This document shows, piece after piece, positions 17,019 through 27,079 of a stretch of DNA of 39,229 bases (positions within the stretch are counted from its first letter, which is position 1; every line of letters begins with the position of its first letter). The position numbers were made by a program, and so were the translations under genes. Source of the DNA: an uncultured Actinomycetes bacterium (lineage in GTDB: Bacteria > Actinomycetota > Actinomycetes > UBA12327). The DNA lies in NCBI GenBank assembly GCA_903920865.1, contig CAIXNN010000003.1, forward strand, positions 1 to 39,229, written 5' to 3'. The notes beneath the pieces are model-generated. The model was not told the origin of the DNA. It saw only the letters and a program-made list of their open reading frames with translations, and ran no database searches.

Positions 17019-20000
17019 ATGAAACCCTTTGCGCGTAGGAATCGTCGCGCCTGGGTGGCTACTTTTGCCACCCTCAGCACTCTTGCGGGTTCATTAACTC
17101 TGGGAGCTGGTCCAGCCGCAGCCATTGGACCAGGCATTTCTGTAAGTCAGCAAGTCTCCTCAGCAGTTCTCGTGGGTCAAGACGCCTCCTTCACTCTTAC
17201 AGCCAGTAACCCGAATGTGCCACTTGCGCTAACGCAGTACAACGTCAGCTTCCGAACTGAATTGCCGCTAGGTGTTACCTACAAGGCAGGAAGTACTTCA
17301 CCTTCCTCCGATGGCGAACCCACCGTTGTGACCGATCCGGTTACCGGTCAACAAACGCTGATTTGGTCCAACGTGGCCGATGTTCAAATTGGAAGCTCGT
17401 TTGCAATTTCTTTTAAAGCAACCCCAGATCCGGCGACGCTGAGTGTGGGCTGGTCTTTCGATACGACCAGTCAGGCTTTTGCAAGTAGTGATCCCCGGTT
17501 GGTTCCTAAGTTTGATGCCGTTGGCGACCCCGTGGCTGGTGCGACGATTAATTCTGCGCAGACTTCACCGACCACCACCCAAGTCACAGCCATCACTGTT
17601 GCTAAGTCTGAACCGAGTCCGGAGGGTGAGTTAGTCCGGGGAGTGCACAATCACTCAACCGTTTACACGCTGACTGTCACGAACAATGACGAACATGCCA
17701 CGGACTTAGTTTTGGTTGAGGATTACATCCCTGCCGGCCTTGAATTCCTTGGCTGTGGTGGCGTGGATAACAGCGATGGCGTTGAGTACTCCGGTGCTGC
17801 ATCGTTGAGTGCAACCCCTGTGATCCCGGCGGCTAACTGCCCCACGCCCACTCGGGTTGAAACTGTCACGAATCCACCTGCTCAGGGATCAACGGTTTAT
17901 CCCGCTGGGGTCTATACCAAGGTCACCTGGTCTCTCGGCAATTTCGCGGCCAGTGGAGTCAAGACCATTAAGTACCGCGCAGGTATCCCGTTGCAAGCCA
18001 ATACGGCCACATTTGTTGGTGGGGCTCCAAGTCCAACAAGCCTGGATCAGATCGCCAATCTCGATAACAACACCGGCGCCTCAACGCGAGAAACTTCAAG
18101 TGAGCAAGCGCTGACAAATATTGCGCGCGTATCAGGCACCTACACCGGTCCAGTCGCGCCCACCGCAAGCACTCAGGTGGCCAGCGATGGTAGTTACACC
18201 GTTACTGCTGAAGACATCGCAATGCAAAAAAGTGTTAGCCCTACCTCTTTTACTGCTGGTGGCATTGCGACATTTACCTTGACCGTGCGGGTCAGTGAGT
18301 ATGTCGATGGGTCAGCCATTGTTTTGACCGACACCTTGCCCGATGGCATGTGTCCGCTATCGAGTTCAACAAACTTCTCTGACGCTTCGGTACCTGCATG
18401 TGATCCTGTTGCCGGTTCTGACCCAACAGGTGGATCCTTCTCCAGCATCACGCAACAAAGTGATGGCACTTTCGCCATGACGTTTAATGACCTGACTGTT
18501 GATGCCGATGGCGTGGCCGTGGTTAGTTTCAAAGCAGCCATGCTGGCCAACTACCTCAGTAATGGCGACCCGGTGGTTGCCGGCGACTCGGTTGTCAATA
18601 ACGCTTCGTTGACCGGAACCACTTCGCCCATTGCGGGAACCAGTGAGTCGGGAACCCAAACGGTCTATGACGTTTCATCGGCTCGGCTGACTACGTCAGC
18701 CTTGAGCATTGAGAAGAAGATCAAGCCAGCATCTGATCCCTATGAATGCGGAACCGGCCCGTACGTTAAACCGCCGACTGCTGGTTATTCGGCAAAAGAT
18801 TTCATTTTTGCTAAGGGATCACGGATTTGTTTCGAGCTCAACGTCACTTTCCCCACATCGACCGATTCTCGAAACGTTGTCATTAATGACGTGCTCCCTG
18901 ACGGCACGGTCTATGAGGCCGGCTCCCAGAGCACCGTGGTTAGCCCCACCTTTGATGTGACATTTAATGAAGCAGATGCTGCAGCTGACACGCAGTTCCC
19001 AACCTGGACATTGGGTAACACCATTGGCGGGGCTGCCTTTGTTCCAGCAGGTTCACGTTTTAAGGCTTATATCGGCGTAATCGTTACTCGGGCGTCGAAC
19101 AAGGCAGCAGTTGATCTCACTGACAACTTGATGAAGATGCGGTCGGAATCAACGGCCGGCACCGTGGTTTCTTATCGCGACAACGTTGGGTTCGGCATTG
19201 CGCCGGTTACTCCACTTGAAATTACCAAGGGCATAGCAACCATTACCGACGGTGCAGGAGCGGTTGATTCACTCAACCCACTCAACCGACCTGCCACCAA
19301 CGTCGATGATGAGGCAGTCGTCCAAGGCGATCGCGTTAAGTTCCGAGTGGACTTAAAGAATGCGGGCGTTGCAGGGGACGGCAATGCTGCGCCCATCAGG
19401 GGAACAGATGTTTGGGATGTGTTGGCACCCGGGATTACTTGCGCCCAGGTTTGGGCAATTTCGGCAGTTAGTAGTGCAGCGCGAGCTCCAGTTGGCGCTT
19501 GTACCAATCCTGGCGATGTTGATCAGCCTACGTTCGCCGGAAGTGGCACCTTAAGCGCTATTCGTTGGACCTTCCGCAGCGGTAGTGAAGATGAAATCTT
19601 GCCTGGGGCAACGCGCACCTTGAGTTATGACGTGCTGATTCCAACGCCAACCCGCGCCGGCGCAGACTTAGTTGACACCGCAAACGTGCGCTCGTATGAG
19701 GTCTTCAACGATCAAAGTGATGAGTCGACGACCTATTTCCCCACCAACAACATTGATCCATCGGTTCCCGTTGAGGATCAACGTGTTGGCGATTTGTCAG
19801 ATCCATCAAATGTCTTCCTTGTTGATACGTTCCTTAAGAAGGAAGTGATCAGCACTGGCGTCACCGATGCTAATAACACTGAACTGACCCAGGCTGTCAA
19901 TGGCGAGTCTGTGACGTATCGTGTCGGTTTGACCGTACCGGCGCGAACTAGTGTCTTCAATGGGGTGATCACTGATCCGCTACCCACCGGAATTACGTTC

Positions 20001-23000
20001 ACAAGTTCAAGCGTGAAGTTTTCTTCAACAGGTGTATCTCCGGCCACCGGAAATCTGCCAGCCGGATTTACTTTTAATGCGTTGGCTGGGACTTTGACCT
20101 TCCCCGCTACCTATACCAATTCCAGCTCCACCGACGATCTTTTCGAGATCACGATTGTGGCCAAAGCCTCACCCACTACTGGCGTGGGTAAAAAGACCAA
20201 TACCGCCAGCTTTGCCAGTACCGACACCGTGACCGGCTCTGCGCTTGCTCCCAAGACGGCAAACTCTGTCATCACAGTCATTCGCCCCGCACCGACATTG
20301 GCCAAGACCAACGATTCCACCGGAACGGTCCTGGGTGATCAGGTAGTGAAGTATCAACTTCGGGTAGAAAATGCGGCCAAGCGCCCAACCCTGTTTGATT
20401 CCCAAGTTGTTGACTGTGTCCCAGCGGGTCTGATCTTCCAAAGTTACTTACCGCCAACCTCGGGTACCACTTCGCCTGCAGTTCCTGGTGATGGAACCAA
20501 TGGTTGCGCGGTGGGGACGACGAAGTTGTCCTGGACCATTGGCGCGGTCGAAGCCGGAGTTGCAAAGACGGTCGAATATACGGTCAAGGTGACTAGTCAA
20601 GCAGTGGGAAATGCTTCGTACACGAACACCGCCACTTTGGTGGGCAGCACGTTGGATAACGGGGTTAATGACGCGGCTCTTGAGTATGTCTTTGGTTTGA
20701 ATGCGACCAACACCGTCAAGGTGGCCGGCGCAACCATCAGTAAAACTGTCACACCAGCTGCTCGCACCATTGGCCAAGTTGCCACGTTTACTGCAACCAC
20801 GACTTTGCCGGCGAATGTTAATTTCTACAACCTGTCCATCACGGACAAAATTCCAGCAGGCTTTGATCGCACCACTTTGACCACCGACACGGTGAGTTGC
20901 ACAAATGCCGATGGGTCTGATTGCAATCTTGATCCCACCGAACTAACTCCGATTGCTCAGCTAGATGGGTCCACTAAGGCTGCTTGGCTGTTTGGCGATG
21001 CCCGGGCTAGTGCCCAAAGGCGCACGATCAAGGTGACCTACTCCTTGCAGGTCAAGGACCTCACAGGAGTCAATCGCAACTCGGTCTTAGTCAACAGTGC
21101 GGATGCTCAGTGGGACCGAGCACCGTCAACACCGCCAACCTCAGCCGATTATGTCTACACCGACAAGACCCCGATTCCTGCCACAGCAAGTGTCACAGTG
21201 CAAGAGCCGCTGCTGTCGATAGACAAGCGAGTCAATGACTCCACGCCAGGTCCTGGTCAACTTTTCACGTACACAGTCAAGGTGTCGAACTCCTCTGCTG
21301 CCAATGTCAGCACTGCGTACAACACATCGGTGACCGACACGATTCCGGTAGGCGTTGTTATTCAAACGCCGCTGCCACCGGGTGCAACGCTTGCAGGAGT
21401 TGGACCAAATGGCGGCGGAACGATTACCTGGGTACCAACAGGAAACATTCTTCCCGGTGGATCGGTGACGTTGACCTACACAGCGTTGTTAGCCAATTCG
21501 ACAACGTTGAATGCAACGCCGCTGACAAATACAGCTGACATCACTTCGTATCGCAGTCAACCCGGTGGTGGACGTGTCTATGACGGGCCAAGTGATCCAG
21601 CCACACTCACCCCGGCATTCCCGGCCTTCACTGTCACCAAGACCGCGCCTGAGGGCGGCCTTGCGTACATCAATGATGACTTCCGTTGGAACATTCAGGT
21701 CAAGAACACCGGTAAGGCCGATGCCTTTGACGTTGATGTCAACGACGTTCTGCCTCCCAATTGGCGATACGTCGCCGGTTCGGCGTTGGTCAGTGTGGCC
21801 AACGGAGAATCCATTGCCCTTGAGCCAAGTAGTTCGACCATTGTGGGCGCTGTTCAGAGCCTGACCTTTGCCAACGTGGGTGACTTGGCAGTGGGTGAGT
21901 CCATCGTTATCAAGCTGACGGCCAAGCCACTTCCTGCGGTGGTTTCCACACCAGGGGTTGGATCGTCAACGCAGCACACCAACAGTTCCACTGCTAGGGG
22001 TAATGACGCTACTGGGCATGATCACAATGCAGATGGCCCGTACACCGACACGGATACGGCGAATGCGCACGTTGATAGTGCTGATGTTCAAATCGTCAAG
22101 TCCCATACGAGTCCAGTGGTTGCTGGTTCCACATTTAGCTGGAAACTTGATGTCAAGAACAACGGTGCAGATACCGCAGTCGGCCCGTTTGTTGTCACCG
22201 ATGAAGTTCCTTCTGGCCCGACCTTGGTCAGTGCCACGGGTACTGGTTGGTCCTGTGTTGTTGCCTCTCGCCAGGTCACGTGTGAGCGCACCAATGGAAC
22301 CAATACGTTGGCTTCCGGGGCTTCCTTCCCCTCCATCGTCTTGAACCTGCGCATCGCGGCCAATGTTGCTTCAGCAACGACGTACTCCAACACCGGTTCG
22401 GTCACTGATCGCACGTACGATCCTGATTCAGCTAACAATTCATCAACCGATGAGGTCACAGTGGCTACATCGGCAGACCTCAAGGTCACCAAAGGGCTCA
22501 GTGGTTCGATGGTCGCAGGGCGAAATGCCACGTACACGCTCGATGTGAGTAATCGTGGCCCATCGGTATCCCGTGGCACGATCACCGTGACTGATCTGGT
22601 ACCCACAGGTACGACCTTTGTCAGCGCCAGCGGTGTTGGTTGGTCGTGTTCGCAAGACGCCGGCACGATTTCGTGTGACCACTTAGCTGATCTTGATCCC
22701 AGCACTGCCGCGGGCCAAATCAAGGTGGTGCTGGCCGTTGATTCTGATCGCACCGGTGCAGTTGTCAACGCTGCACACGTGACCGGTCCAACCTCCGATC
22801 CTGATCTGACTAATAACGACAGTGAAGTCACCACCACCCCACAAACATCGGCCGACCTGATCCTCACCAAGACCTCTACCGGTTCAGTGATAGCTGGGAC
22901 TACGGCCACCTATCGATTGGTGGTCAAAAATCTCGGACCATCGAGTGCGCAATCAGTAACGATCAATGACACCTTGCCAACCGGCGGAACGTACGCGAGC

Positions 23001-25616
23001 TTTAGTTCGTCCACCGGTAGTTGGAGTTGTTCGGTCAATGCTGGAACTGTGACCTGTGACTTAAGTGGGGCGCTGGCCAGTGGTGCCTCGGCAGAGGTTG
23101 ACCTCAACGTTGATATTGCCTCGGGGGTAGTGGGCAATATCGCGAATACCGCGGCTGTAACGTCCACAACGACAGATCCCAATCCCGATAACAACACCGA
23201 CACGGACAATTCCCTGTTCACGGCGAAGGCCGATTTGCAGATTGTCAAGTCGCACACCGGTGACGGGGTTGCTGGTGAAAATATTTCGTTCACTTTGGCT
23301 GTGAAGAATAACGGTCCTTCAGATGCTGAAGCCTCAATCGTGGTCAACGATGTCCTGCCGGATGGTTTGAGTTTCGTATCAGCAAGTGGTTCTGGTTGGT
23401 CATGTTCGGCCGACGGGGCAGAGCTGACCTGCACTCGCAGCACCACTTTGATCAGCGGGGCGAGTGCGCCTTTGATCACGGTTGTGGCAAGCATCGATCC
23501 ATCGGCGGGTCCGTCATCGCTGTTCAACACGGCCACAGTTACTTCAACGACCACGCATGATCCGGATCAGGAAAACAACACATCAACAGATGAACTTGTC
23601 GTCAATGATTCGACTGATTTGACGATGACTAAGACCACCACAGGGGCAAACCCGGTCAAGGCCGGTCAGCGCACCGAGTTCTCCATCGTTGTCACCAATC
23701 AAGGGCCATCAACCGCAGATGATGTGATTGTGGAAGACACCTTGCCATCCACGTTCAGCGACATCACTATCGATGACAATGGGTGGACCTGCGGACCGGT
23801 GGCGGGCAACAAGATTCTCTGCCGGCTTGCAGAGCTCGTCCCTGGAACTTCACCGACGTTGCAAATCTCGGCAAAGGTCAATCCAGATGTTGATCCAGGT
23901 TCTACGTTGACCAATACCGCGTCAGTGACTACCACTACTCCTGGTGATGACCCGGCAGACAACTCAGATGAGTCAACAGTTGGCGTTCAAACAACTGCAG
24001 ACTTGGCCATCACCAAGTCCGTACCAGACTCAAGAGTTGAGGCAGGTGACTCGGCGCTTTACACCTTGGCTGTCCACAACAATGGGCCATCAAATGCTGC
24101 CGCCGACATTGTCATAACCGATACCCTGCCCCCGAACTTAACTTTTGCTGACAGCGTCGGTCCTTGGGACTGTGTGCCAGGTGCTGTCAACGGCTCAGGC
24201 CAGCTAGTCAGCTGTACCTTGCAGGGAAGTTTTGGCATTCCAGCTGATGGCGATGCGCCGGATCTGCAAATTCTGGTTGACATCAACTCCGCGGCAGATC
24301 CTGGCACGTACACCAACAGCGCACAGGTGAGTTCACCAACGGCTGACCCCGACTCTTCGAACAACACCGATGAAGCAGGCCTTAACGTGGGTCGCAAAGT
24401 TGATCTGGTGACGACCAAGTTGCACACCGGCGATGTGAAAGTCGGGGAAGATCTAACCTTCACAATCCGCGTGACAAATAACGGACCATCTCAAGCCCGC
24501 GCCGTTACCTCTACTGACACCTTGCCCACCGGATTGCAATTTGTTTCGGTCAGCGGTGACGGTGATTGGACCTGCGGGCAGGACAGCGGTGTCATCTCGT
24601 GCGACCTTGGCGCTCCACTGGATGCTTTGGCCTACGCCGAGTACACCGTGAGTGCCAAAGTTCTGCCGAGTGCTTATCCGTCGGTCACCAATACTGCGAC
24701 GGCTCAATCTGATATTCCAGATTCCAATGAGTCCGATAACACCGGCACAGATCAGGTAGATGTGCCCGCACTGGTTGATCTGAGTATCGCTAAATCACAC
24801 AGTGGGGTCTTCAAAGTTGGCACCCCTGGCACCTACGCGATCAAAGTCACCAACCAAGGTCCGACCGCAGATCCAGGACCGATCACTGTGACCGACACCT
24901 TGCCCAATGGTTTGACCTTCAATTCTGGCACCGGGACGGGATGGAGTTGTTCGGCAGTTGGGCAGGTACTCACCTGCACTCGGACCGGATCCTTGGGAAT
25001 TGATGCGAGTTCAACGGTGTCTGTGAAGGTCAATGTCTTGGCATCAGCAGCACCTGGCGTGACAAATAGTGCGACCGTGTCAACGCCGAGCGAAGATGTA
25101 GATCCGAGCAATAACACCGATGAGGATCCAACGATTGTTCAATCGGTTTCTGGATTGAGCATCCAAAAAGATGCGATTTCCTTTACCGGGACAGCCGCGA
25201 AGTATCGAATCACGGTGACCAACAACGGTCCGAGCACAACAACCACGCAGATCATCATTAAGGATCAGTTGCCCGCACAGCTGACCTATGTCGCCTCCGA
25301 TGGCTACTTCTGGGCGTGTGGCGCTGTTGGTCAAACGCTGACGTGCACCAACGATCAGCCACTTACGGTGGGCTCGTCCACCTCGGTGGTGATCTCCACA
25401 TCGGTCAAGGCCGGTGCAACGGGAACCATTAAGAATGTGGCCACGGTAAGTGGCGGTAACACTGACCAGGTGGCCACCGCAACCGATGATGCCGTGATCA
25501 ACGTCCCAGAAAAATTGGCACACACTGGTGCCAGCATCCTTGGCACGCTGATCTTGGGCTTGGTCTTTATCGGACTTGGTTTGAGCCTGCGATTGCGCCG
25601 TCGCTCCATCGGCTAG
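17019..25616 (+). CDS. Giant secreted DUF11-repeat surface protein with LAxTG sortase anchor
   Basis: 2865 residues. The N-terminus (MKPFARRNRR, a hydrophobic core, then GAGPAAA) is a signal peptide to about residue 35. It is followed by about 19 tandem DUF11-type domains, Ig-like beta folds with the pattern K-S ... Y-x-(V/L)-x-V-x-N-x-GPS ... D-x-LP-x-G. Ten N-terminal domains, starting near residues 40, 192, 400, 562, 733, 938, 1092, 1238, 1399 and 1537, are long and diverged (138-208 residues). Nine C-terminal domains, near 1689, 1820, 1946, 2072, 2200, 2328, 2462, 2587 and 2712, are regular (125-134) and most carry W(S/T)C plus a second Cys. The end is LAHTG (2833-2837), a membrane helix, then RLRRRS: a cell-wall sorting signal of the sortase E type. 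The frame opens at 16842 inside the MFS gene; the ATG at 17019 with GAGAGG fits the signal peptide. Probably a cell-wall stalk or adhesin. Confidence 0.9.
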   Translation: MKPFARRNRRAWVATFATLSTLAGSLTLGAGPAAAIGPGISVSQQVSSAVLVGQDASFTLTASNPNVPLALTQYNVSFRTELPLGVTYKAGSTSPSSDGEPTVVTDPVTGQQTLIWSNVADVQIGSSFAISFKATPDPATLSVGWSFDTTSQAFASSDPRLVPKFDAVGDPVAGATINSAQTSPTTTQVTAITVAKSEPSPEGELVRGVHNHSTVYTLTVTNNDEHATDLVLVEDYIPAGLEFLGCGGVDNSDGVEYSGAASLSATPVIPAANCPTPTRVETVTNPPAQGSTVYPAGVYTKVTWSLGNFAASGVKTIKYRAGIPLQANTATFVGGAPSPTSLDQIANLDNNTGASTRETSSEQALTNIARVSGTYTGPVAPTASTQVASDGSYTVTAEDIAMQKSVSPTSFTAGGIATFTLTVRVSEYVDGSAIVLTDTLPDGMCPLSSSTNFSDASVPACDPVAGSDPTGGSFSSITQQSDGTFAMTFNDLTVDADGVAVVSFKAAMLANYLSNGDPVVAGDSVVNNASLTGTTSPIAGTSESGTQTVYDVSSARLTTSALSIEKKIKPASDPYECGTGPYVKPPTAGYSAKDFIFAKGSRICFELNVTFPTSTDSRNVVINDVLPDGTVYEAGSQSTVVSPTFDVTFNEADAAADTQFPTWTLGNTIGGAAFVPAGSRFKAYIGVIVTRASNKAAVDLTDNLMKMRSESTAGTVVSYRDNVGFGIAPVTPLEITKGIATITDGAGAVDSLNPLNRPATNVDDEAVVQGDRVKFRVDLKNAGVAGDGNAAPIRGTDVWDVLAPGITCAQVWAISAVSSAARAPVGACTNPGDVDQPTFAGSGTLSAIRWTFRSGSEDEILPGATRTLSYDVLIPTPTRAGADLVDTANVRSYEVFNDQSDESTTYFPTNNIDPSVPVEDQRVGDLSDPSNVFLVDTFLKKEVISTGVTDANNTELTQAVNGESVTYRVGLTVPARTSVFNGVITDPLPTGITFTSSSVKFSSTGVSPATGNLPAGFTFNALAGTLTFPATYTNSSSTDDLFEITIVAKASPTTGVGKKTNTASFASTDTVTGSALAPKTANSVITVIRPAPTLAKTNDSTGTVLGDQVVKYQLRVENAAKRPTLFDSQVVDCVPAGLIFQSYLPPTSGTTSPAVPGDGTNGCAVGTTKLSWTIGAVEAGVAKTVEYTVKVTSQAVGNASYTNTATLVGSTLDNGVNDAALEYVFGLNATNTVKVAGATISKTVTPAARTIGQVATFTATTTLPANVNFYNLSITDKIPAGFDRTTLTTDTVSCTNADGSDCNLDPTELTPIAQLDGSTKAAWLFGDARASAQRRTIKVTYSLQVKDLTGVNRNSVLVNSADAQWDRAPSTPPTSADYVYTDKTPIPATASVTVQEPLLSIDKRVNDSTPGPGQLFTYTVKVSNSSAANVSTAYNTSVTDTIPVGVVIQTPLPPGATLAGVGPNGGGTITWVPTGNILPGGSVTLTYTALLANSTTLNATPLTNTADITSYRSQPGGGRVYDGPSDPATLTPAFPAFTVTKTAPEGGLAYINDDFRWNIQVKNTGKADAFDVDVNDVLPPNWRYVAGSALVSVANGESIALEPSSSTIVGAVQSLTFANVGDLAVGESIVIKLTAKPLPAVVSTPGVGSSTQHTNSSTARGNDATGHDHNADGPYTDTDTANAHVDSADVQIVKSHTSPVVAGSTFSWKLDVKNNGADTAVGPFVVTDEVPSGPTLVSATGTGWSCVVASRQVTCERTNGTNTLASGASFPSIVLNLRIAANVASATTYSNTGSVTDRTYDPDSANNSSTDEVTVATSADLKVTKGLSGSMVAGRNATYTLDVSNRGPSVSRGTITVTDLVPTGTTFVSASGVGWSCSQDAGTISCDHLADLDPSTAAGQIKVVLAVDSDRTGAVVNAAHVTGPTSDPDLTNNDSEVTTTPQTSADLILTKTSTGSVIAGTTATYRLVVKNLGPSSAQSVTINDTLPTGGTYASFSSSTGSWSCSVNAGTVTCDLSGALASGASAEVDLNVDIASGVVGNIANTAAVTSTTTDPNPDNNTDTDNSLFTAKADLQIVKSHTGDGVAGENISFTLAVKNNGPSDAEASIVVNDVLPDGLSFVSASGSGWSCSADGAELTCTRSTTLISGASAPLITVVASIDPSAGPSSLFNTATVTSTTTHDPDQENNTSTDELVVNDSTDLTMTKTTTGANPVKAGQRTEFSIVVTNQGPSTADDVIVEDTLPSTFSDITIDDNGWTCGPVAGNKILCRLAELVPGTSPTLQISAKVNPDVDPGSTLTNTASVTTTTPGDDPADNSDESTVGVQTTADLAITKSVPDSRVEAGDSALYTLAVHNNGPSNAAADIVITDTLPPNLTFADSVGPWDCVPGAVNGSGQLVSCTLQGSFGIPADGDAPDLQILVDINSAADPGTYTNSAQVSSPTADPDSSNNTDEAGLNVGRKVDLVTTKLHTGDVKVGEDLTFTIRVTNNGPSQARAVTSTDTLPTGLQFVSVSGDGDWTCGQDSGVISCDLGAPLDALAYAEYTVSAKVLPSAYPSVTNTATAQSDIPDSNESDNTGTDQVDVPALVDLSIAKSHSGVFKVGTPGTYAIKVTNQGPTADPGPITVTDTLPNGLTFNSGTGTGWSCSAVGQVLTCTRTGSLGIDASSTVSVKVNVLASAAPGVTNSATVSTPSEDVDPSNNTDEDPTIVQSVSGLSIQKDAISFTGTAAKYRITVTNNGPSTTTTQIIIKDQLPAQLTYVASDGYFWACGAVGQTLTCTNDQPLTVGSSTSVVISTSVKAGATGTIKNVATVSGGNTDQVATATDDAVINVPEKLAHTGASILGTLILGLVFIGLGLSLRLRRRSIG
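22083..25505 (+). repeat. Nine regular tandem DUF11 units, period about 375-402 bp
   Basis: Units begin at about 22083, 22476, 22854, 23232, 23616, 24000, 24402, 24777 and 25152, always at a D-L-x-(I/V)-x-K type strand (the last unit starts G-L-S-I-Q-K). Spacings are 393, 378, 378, 384, 384, 402, 375 and 375 bp, all multiples of three. Each unit boundary carries an Asp/Asn-rich linker such as DPDSANNSSTDE. The copies are clearly related in protein but well diverged in DNA, so this is an old expansion. Confidence 0.85.
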
Positions 25617-25652
25617 TTGGCCCGGGTGCCTGCAAACCCGCCAGCCTGCTGG

Positions 25653-26996
25653 CTACTGGTCAGCTTTCAGCTCGGCTAGTCGAGCAAGTGCTTCGTGACG
25701 CTCAAGACTGTGATCCACGATGCGCTCGGGGTAATCACCGGCAAGCAGTGGTGCTTGCCAGGGTTCGTGCGCGCTTGCTCCAGCAAGTTGTGCAAGTTCA
25801 GGAATGTATTTGCGAACGTAGTCACCTTCGGGATCGAATTTGATGCCTTGCATCACAGGATTAAAAACTCGAAAGTACGGCGCCGCATCAGTGCCGGTGC
25901 CAGCTGCCCACTGCCAACCGTGTTGATTGCTCGCGATGTCGCCGTCACGCAGCCACTGCATGAAATGCGCAGCACCGCGTTGCCAGTCCAAGTGCAGATC
26001 CTTAACCAAGAACGAAGCCACAACCATGCGCACTCGATTGTGAATCCAGCCTTCGGCTAGAAGTTGGCGCATGCCCGCGTCAACAAACGGATAGCCGGTC
26101 CGGCCTTCAGCCCAGGCAGCGAATCGAGCATCTGCGCTAGTTCCGCTATCTGTTCGCATGCCTTGCATGGTGGGTTTAAGGCTGTGCTGGGCAGATTGCG
26201 GGACATGGAACAGCACATCGGCGTAGAACTCGCGCCAGCACAACTCGCGCCGGTAGACATCGTGCGCCTTGGAATCATTGAGCTCAGCGAGCAAGGTGCG
26301 CGGATGCACCTGTCCCCATCGAAGGGCCATGGACAAGCTCGAGGTGCCCGCAAGATCGGGTCTGTCCCGGTGGTCCGGGTATTCGTCGATGAGGTCGGTG
26401 TGGAATGTCCTCCATAGATCCAGACTTGCCTCTTCCCCGATCGAGGGAAGTCGCACGCCAGTAGGCAGTTCCGCCGTTGGCCACGGATCACTGACCAGGC
26501 TGAGCCACGATGGATTGGAGTTTGCTACCGGTGCCAACCAGCCACTGTCACACCACGCTCGATAAAAGGGGGTAAAGACTTGGTAGGGCGTTCCATCTGA
26601 CTTGCGAACAACCCCTGGGTTAACCGCATACGGTGACCCCACGGATTCCAGCGCTACCTGGTTATCCATCAAAGCGCGTTCGACAGCTGCATCGCGTCGT
26701 TGACCATAGGGAGCAAAGTCTCTGCTTATAAAAACAGTGCTCGTGCCAACCTCCTTGGCCACGGCTGGCACCACCTGGGTGGGGCTTCCTACTCGCACCA
26801 CGAGTTGGCCGTCCATCGATTCGTTGAGTGCATCGAGACTGCGCAGCAGGCACACCCGCCGGACAGCACCGGCCCTGTCCCACAGATGCGGGTCAATGAC
26901 AAACAGTCCAAGCACCGGTCCGGCTTCCGCTGCACGAGCCAAAGCCGCGTGGTCATTGAGGCGCAAGTCCCGCCGAAACCACATCACCGAAGCCAT
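25653..26996 (-). CDS. phrB: Deoxyribodipyrimidine photolyase (class I CPD photolyase/cryptochrome family)
   Basis: A 447-residue FAD light-dependent DNA repair enzyme. The N-terminal alpha/beta antenna domain opens with VMWFRRDLRLNDHAAL. The C-terminal FAD domain contains ELCWREFYADVL, GYPFVDAGMRQLLAEGWIHN, RVRMVVASFLVKDL and the block with DGDIASNQHGWQW, which binds FAD and carries the electron-transfer Trp. The Asn-x-x-Trp features fit a CPD photolyase; a cryptochrome is less likely. The ATG at 26996 has TAGCGT exactly 6 nt upstream and no Shine-Dalgarno sequence, so the message is probably leaderless. It diverges from ideR over 83 nt. Possession of a photolyase fits a sunlit habitat. Confidence 0.93.
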   Translation of the reverse strand: MASVMWFRRDLRLNDHAALARAAEAGPVLGLFVIDPHLWDRAGAVRRVCLLRSLDALNESMDGQLVVRVGSPTQVVPAVAKEVGTSTVFISRDFAPYGQRRDAAVERALMDNQVALESVGSPYAVNPGVVRKSDGTPYQVFTPFYRAWCDSGWLAPVANSNPSWLSLVSDPWPTAELPTGVRLPSIGEEASLDLWRTFHTDLIDEYPDHRDRPDLAGTSSLSMALRWGQVHPRTLLAELNDSKAHDVYRRELCWREFYADVLFHVPQSAQHSLKPTMQGMRTDSGTSADARFAAWAEGRTGYPFVDAGMRQLLAEGWIHNRVRMVVASFLVKDLHLDWQRGAAHFMQWLRDGDIASNQHGWQWAAGTGTDAAPYFRVFNPVMQGIKFDPEGDYVRKYIPELAQLAGASAHEPWQAPLLAGDYPERIVDHSLERHEALARLAELKADQ

Positions 26997-27002
26997 GGGT
27001 TC

Positions 27003-27008
27003 ACGCTA
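27003..27008 (-). promoter_or_regulatory. Leaderless -10 element (TAGCGT) of the photolyase gene
   Basis: TAGCGT on the minus strand, then GAACCC, then ATG at 26996. The hexamer and spacing are identical to those of the DUF3027 gene. Confidence 0.6.
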
Positions 27009-27067
27009 GAGCGCAACCGGACTTGGCGCATCTGGATTAACGCAGAGCAGCGGGGGTCAGATCTGGG

Positions 27068-27073
27068 TACGGT
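27068..27073 (+). promoter_or_regulatory. Leaderless -10 element (TACGGT) of ideR
   Basis: TACGGT, then 6 nt, then the GTG at 27080. I see no clear dyad operator in the 83-nt spacer shared with the photolyase gene. Confidence 0.6.
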
Positions 27074-27079
27074 TGTTGT

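Noticed and set aside
22088-23554. Long minus-strand open frames (273 and 214 codons) inside the DUF11 gene
   Set aside because: They are antisense to a strongly supported repeat gene and recur with the repeat period; their products look like codon-bias artefacts and have no recognisable domain.
17019-25616. Tandem repeats considered as a CRISPR or DNA-level satellite array
   Set aside because: The period is 375-402 bp, in frame, and conserved at protein rather than DNA level.
25640-25653. GCCAG/CTGGC hairpin between the giant gene and the photolyase gene as a bidirectional terminator
   Set aside because: The stem is only 5 bp and no T-run follows on either strand; too weak to call.
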